Positions 13,716 through 16,322 of a stretch of DNA of 16,322 bases are shown one piece after another. The stretch is from contig CALDBH010000027.1 of NCBI GenBank assembly GCA_937938065.1, positions 1-16,322 on the forward strand. The letters are read 5' to 3'. Source of the DNA: an uncultured Sulfurovum sp. (lineage in GTDB: Bacteria > Campylobacterota > Campylobacteria > Campylobacterales > Sulfurovaceae). The notes under the pieces were generated by a model, which saw nothing but the letters and a program-made list of their open reading frames with translations, did no database searches and was not told the origin of the DNA. Within the stretch, counting starts at the first letter, position 1, and the number at the start of each line of letters is the position of its first letter. The translations under genes and the position numbers were made by a program.

Positions 13716-14630
13716 ATGATTGAAACACTAATGAGTATACTCTTTGTCTATGTCTTTATACTTTTAGGCTATATGGCTAAACGTATCTTCAAAGAAGAGA
13801 TGAATACTAAAACACTTACACTGATGTCTGTCTACTTTTTACAACCCTTTGTCACCATCTGGGGTTTTAGTACAGCCAAGTTACATAGTGAACACCTTTA
13901 TGTCCCTCTCATCTATCTTGCCATCATCTTAGTCCTGCTAGTTCCAACCATTGTACTGGGAAAAATGATATTTAGTGACCCAAAAGAGAGAGCCATCTTT
14001 TCCATAGCCGGATTTGTAGGAAACACGGGGAATATAGGTATCCCATTGGGTATCGCACTTTTTGGAGAAGCATCTGTCATCTACACTACCCTTATCAACA
14101 TAGCCAATGTCTTTGTCGTCTATATCATCGGTGTCTATATCTATTCACGAGGTTCATTCAGTATTAAAGACTCACTCTTTAACATTGTCAAGATACCTAT
14201 TATCCCGGCTTCTGTTGTTGCCATATTAATTAATATATACGATATACCTCTAAGCTCTCAGATAGAAGAATTCTTCAAAATGGGCGCATATGCCGGTATC
14301 GTCCTTCAACTCTTTTTACTGGGGACATTCCTGCAAGGTATACGCATTAAAGAGCTACACCCAAAACTCTTCATAGGGACCATAAGCCAAAAGTTTATCA
14401 TCGTCCCTTTGGCTACTGCTGTCATACTCTCTTTTACGAACCTGCCCCTTTTTGTACAAGGTGTGATCTTTATGGAGATGATGGTACCTTTAGCCGTTGC
14501 TAACATCAACCTTGCTTCGTTATATAACTGTAAACCAAAGGATGTGACCTCTCTTATCTTACTTAGTACACTTTTGTTTATGCCTTTACTATTTGCATTG
14601 AGTTATGTCATAAATCACTACTATTTGTGA
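13716..14630 (+). CDS. AEC (auxin efflux carrier-like) family transporter
   Basis: A 304-residue membrane protein with about ten hydrophobic helices, the normal layout of the AEC family (Mem_trans, PF03547). The family segments FLQPFVTIWGFS in the first repeat and IAGFVGNTGNIGIPLGIALFGE (the GNxxxxGxP region, about 95-115) are clear; a second-half counterpart, VQGVIFMEMMVPLAVANINLA, is near the end. Bacterial members export or import small carboxylates such as malate or malonate; the substrate cannot be deduced. Start ATG 13716 is preferred for the intact first helix, though ATG 13731 is possible; no Shine-Dalgarno precedes either. It diverges from the dedA-type gene and lies 33 bp before the dehydrogenase gene. 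Confidence 0.85.
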   Translation: MIETLMSILFVYVFILLGYMAKRIFKEEMNTKTLTLMSVYFLQPFVTIWGFSTAKLHSEHLYVPLIYLAIILVLLVPTIVLGKMIFSDPKERAIFSIAGFVGNTGNIGIPLGIALFGEASVIYTTLINIANVFVVYIIGVYIYSRGSFSIKDSLFNIVKIPIIPASVVAILINIYDIPLSSQIEEFFKMGAYAGIVLQLFLLGTFLQGIRIKELHPKLFIGTISQKFIIVPLATAVILSFTNLPLFVQGVIFMEMMVPLAVANINLASLYNCKPKDVTSLILLSTLLFMPLLFALSYVINHYYL

Positions 14631-14663
14631 TAAAATAACCATATAACCTTTAAAGGAGTCCTC

Positions 14664-15896
14664 ATGTCTAAAAAAACCCTTATCATCGGTGCTGGTGGTG
14701 TTGGAAATGTTGTTGCTTTTAAGTGTGCTATGAATGCTGATACTTTCGGAGAGATCACACTGGCAAGCCGTACTCTAAGTAAATGTGATGCTATTGCTGC
14801 GAATGTAAAAGAACGTACAGGCGTTGAGTTAGCAACAGCACAAGTTGATGCAGACTCTGTTCCTGAACTCATAGAACTCATTACAAAAACGGCTGCAAGC
14901 ATCGTCATTAATGTGGCGCTTCCTTACCAAGACCTTACTATCATGGATGCATGCCAGCATTGTTGTGTAGATTACCTGGACACGGCAAACTATGAACATC
15001 CTGACAGTGCTAAATTTGAATACAAAGAGCAATGGGCAAGAGATGAGGAGTTTAGAAAAACAAATATTATGGGACTTTTAGGTTCTGGGTTTGACCCTGG
15101 AGCTACCAATGTCTTCTGTGCTTATGCTCAAAAACACTACTTTGATGAAATTCACACCATAGACATACTTGACTGTAATGCAGGAGATCATGGGTATCCT
15201 TTTGCAACCAATTTCAACCCTGAGATCAATCTTCGTGAAGTCTCTGCAAAAGGTAGATATTGGCAAAAAAATGATGATGGACAGGGGGAGTGGATAGAGA
15301 CAGAACCTATGGAGATCATGCAAGTATGGGATTATCCGGAAATCGGGCCAAAAGACAGCTACCTTCTCTACCATGAAGAGATGGAATCTTTGGTCAAACA
15401 TATCAAAGGGCTCAAACGAATTCGATTCTTTATGACCTTTGGAGAGAGTTACCTTACACATATGAAGTGTCTTGAAAATGTGGGAATGTTAAGCATACAA
15501 GAGGTCGAACATAAAGGACAGAAGATCGTTCCTATGGAATTCCTCTCTACCCTGCTTCCAGATCCGGCAAGCCTGGGACCACGTACAAAAGGTAAAACAA
15601 ACATCGGAATCTTTGCCAAAGGACTTAAAGACGGTAAAGCAAGAACCATCTACATTTACCAGGTTTCTGACCATGAAAAAGCTTATGCAGAAGTGATGAG
15701 TCAGGGTGTGAGTTACACTACAGGTGTACCAGCCATGATAGGTGCAAAACTCATGCTAGAAGGCAAGTGGGAAGGTAAAGGTGTCTTCAATATGGAAGAG
15801 TTTGATCCTGATCCATTTATGGAAGAGATGAACATACAAGGCTTACCTTGGCAAGTGATGGAACTTGAAGCTGATGAAACACGCTTAGTACAATAA
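14664..15896 (+). CDS. Carboxynorspermidine/carboxyspermidine dehydrogenase
   Basis: A 410-residue saccharopine dehydrogenase-family enzyme. It reductively condenses aspartate semialdehyde with a diamine (putrescine to carboxyspermidine, or diaminopropane to carboxynorspermidine) using NADPH, in the alternative spermidine pathway known from Vibrio and Campylobacter. The N-terminal Rossmann motif is IIGAGGVGNVVAFKC. Then come ASRTLSKCDAIAA (cofactor phosphate region), VINVALPYQDLTIMDAC, DYLDTANYE, GLLGSGFDPGATNVFCAY and DCNAGDHGYPFATNFNPE, all matching this branch rather than lysine-pathway enzymes. The start ATG 14664 has AAAGGAG at 14652-14658. The decarboxylase partner is not in this window; speA at 9238 supplies the upstream diamine precursor. 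Confidence 0.9.
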   Translation: MSKKTLIIGAGGVGNVVAFKCAMNADTFGEITLASRTLSKCDAIAANVKERTGVELATAQVDADSVPELIELITKTAASIVINVALPYQDLTIMDACQHCCVDYLDTANYEHPDSAKFEYKEQWARDEEFRKTNIMGLLGSGFDPGATNVFCAYAQKHYFDEIHTIDILDCNAGDHGYPFATNFNPEINLREVSAKGRYWQKNDDGQGEWIETEPMEIMQVWDYPEIGPKDSYLLYHEEMESLVKHIKGLKRIRFFMTFGESYLTHMKCLENVGMLSIQEVEHKGQKIVPMEFLSTLLPDPASLGPRTKGKTNIGIFAKGLKDGKARTIYIYQVSDHEKAYAEVMSQGVSYTTGVPAMIGAKLMLEGKWEGKGVFNMEEFDPDPFMEEMNIQGLPWQVMELEADETRLVQ

Positions 15897-15909
15897 CACA
15901 AGACTAACG

Positions 15910-16322
15910 ATGGACTTTATACTTAAAAAGATGGTCTCCATATTCTTAATGCCCCTATCTATCGGGGTGTTGTTCATTATAGCTGCATTAATATTTATTC
16001 ATATCAAGAAAATAAAAAGAGCAAAATTCATGCTCACACTCAGTATCATATGGCTTTTTCTATTTTCATATTCACCGGTTGCTAACATACTTCTGCATAG
16101 TATAGAATCCAATAATCCAACCCTACATACTGCCCCTAAAAATATCAAATATATCTATGTTCTAGGTGGGGGACACCATACAGATGAAAGTTTACCCATT
16201 ACCTCTCAAGTCGTTGAAACATCTGTTGTGAGACTAAATGAAGGTATACGTCTTTACCAACAGCTAGATAGAAATGCAAAGATCATCGTCTCAGGATATC
16301 ATGGTCTATATGATGTAACAGA
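15910..16322 (+). CDS. YdcF/ElyC-type DUF218 membrane protein, 3'-truncated
   Basis: About 137 residues are visible before the window ends. Two hydrophobic helices (about 8-30 and 40-60) precede the start of a DUF218 domain: YIYVLGGGHHTDESLP, then VVETSVVRLNEGIRLYQQL and AKIIVSGY. This is the layout of ElyC/YdcF-like proteins (helices, then a cytoplasmic or periplasmic DUF218 fold). E. coli ElyC affects envelope integrity and peptidoglycan synthesis at low temperature; the biochemical activity is unknown. ATG 15910 is the first in-frame start, 13 nt after the dehydrogenase stop, but has no good ribosome binding site. Coupling to the upstream gene is possible. Confidence 0.8.
   Translation, partial: MDFILKKMVSIFLMPLSIGVLFIIAALIFIHIKKIKRAKFMLTLSIIWLFLFSYSPVANILLHSIESNNPTLHTAPKNIKYIYVLGGGHHTDESLPITSQVVETSVVRLNEGIRLYQQLDRNAKIIVSGYHGLYDVT

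Noticed and set aside
13658..13717. Longer N-terminus for the DedA protein from 13717
   Set aside because: It would overlap the divergent carrier start and its promoter; the ATG at 13657 has a good AGGA and fits the family.
14613..14630. Small ATCAC/GTGAT hairpin at the end of the AEC gene
   Set aside because: Only five base pairs, no U-tract, and the next gene begins 33 bp later with its own strong ribosome binding site; not a credible terminator.

Overview
The window looks like chromosome of a Campylobacterota (epsilonproteobacterial) species, probably Sulfurovum/Sulfurimonas-like. The evidence is the AT-rich codon use of the genes from about 3000 onward, the simple TATAAT promoters with little recognisable -35 element, the single-operon phospholipid transporter with a STAS-MlaE fusion, and the arginine decarboxylase plus carboxy(nor)spermidine dehydrogenase pair typical of the alternative spermidine route of that phylum. 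Placement is by recognition of protein families only; no search was run.

Region 1 (1-2698). A 5'-truncated DUF389 membrane protein is followed by a lipoprotein with a C-terminal LssY-type domain. Both genes are visibly richer in G+C than the rest (35 of 60 bases at 1561-1620). After them comes about 450 bp of AT-rich gene-free DNA. It holds a perfect 15-bp inverted repeat (2383-2421), an 8-bp direct repeat GGTACACT spaced one helical turn apart (2516-2534) and four TGACA/TGTCA half-sites at exact 10-bp steps (2539-2573). This suggests a genomic-island edge or recombinase/regulator binding region beside tRNA genes.

Region 2 (2699-5804). Two glycine tRNAs (anticodons UCC and GCC) lie in tandem. 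A tightly coupled plus-strand operon follows: ubiX (prenyl-FMN synthase), coaD (coenzyme A), tmk (dTMP kinase) and hisS. Stops and starts overlap or nearly touch.

Region 3 (5815-9170, minus strand). A four-gene Mla/MCE-type lipid transport operon: a permease with N-terminal STAS domain, an ATPase, an MCE substrate-binding protein, and a PqiC/YmbA-type lipoprotein. All junctions overlap, three of the genes joined by ATGA or an 8-nt overlap. Together they would form an inner-membrane ABC complex moving phospholipid between inner and outer membrane.

Region 4 (9207-13045, plus strand). speA (biosynthetic arginine decarboxylase) is divergent from the Mla operon across a short region with facing promoters and a Fur-box-like palindrome. 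cysE follows 2 nt after speA. A class I aminotransferase (aspartate type) then has its own extended -10 promoter and ends in a hairpin terminator.

Region 5 (13100-16322). A divergent DedA-family membrane protein (minus) and an AEC-family carrier (plus) share a short promoter region. They are followed by carboxynorspermidine/carboxyspermidine dehydrogenase, which links back to speA in polyamine synthesis, and by a truncated YdcF/ElyC-type DUF218 membrane protein running off the window end.

Most of the window from 2699 on is ordinary housekeeping sequence. I did not find a complete, clearly new multi-gene system. The most unusual parts are the 2245-2698 intergenic region and the DUF389/LssY pair beside it.
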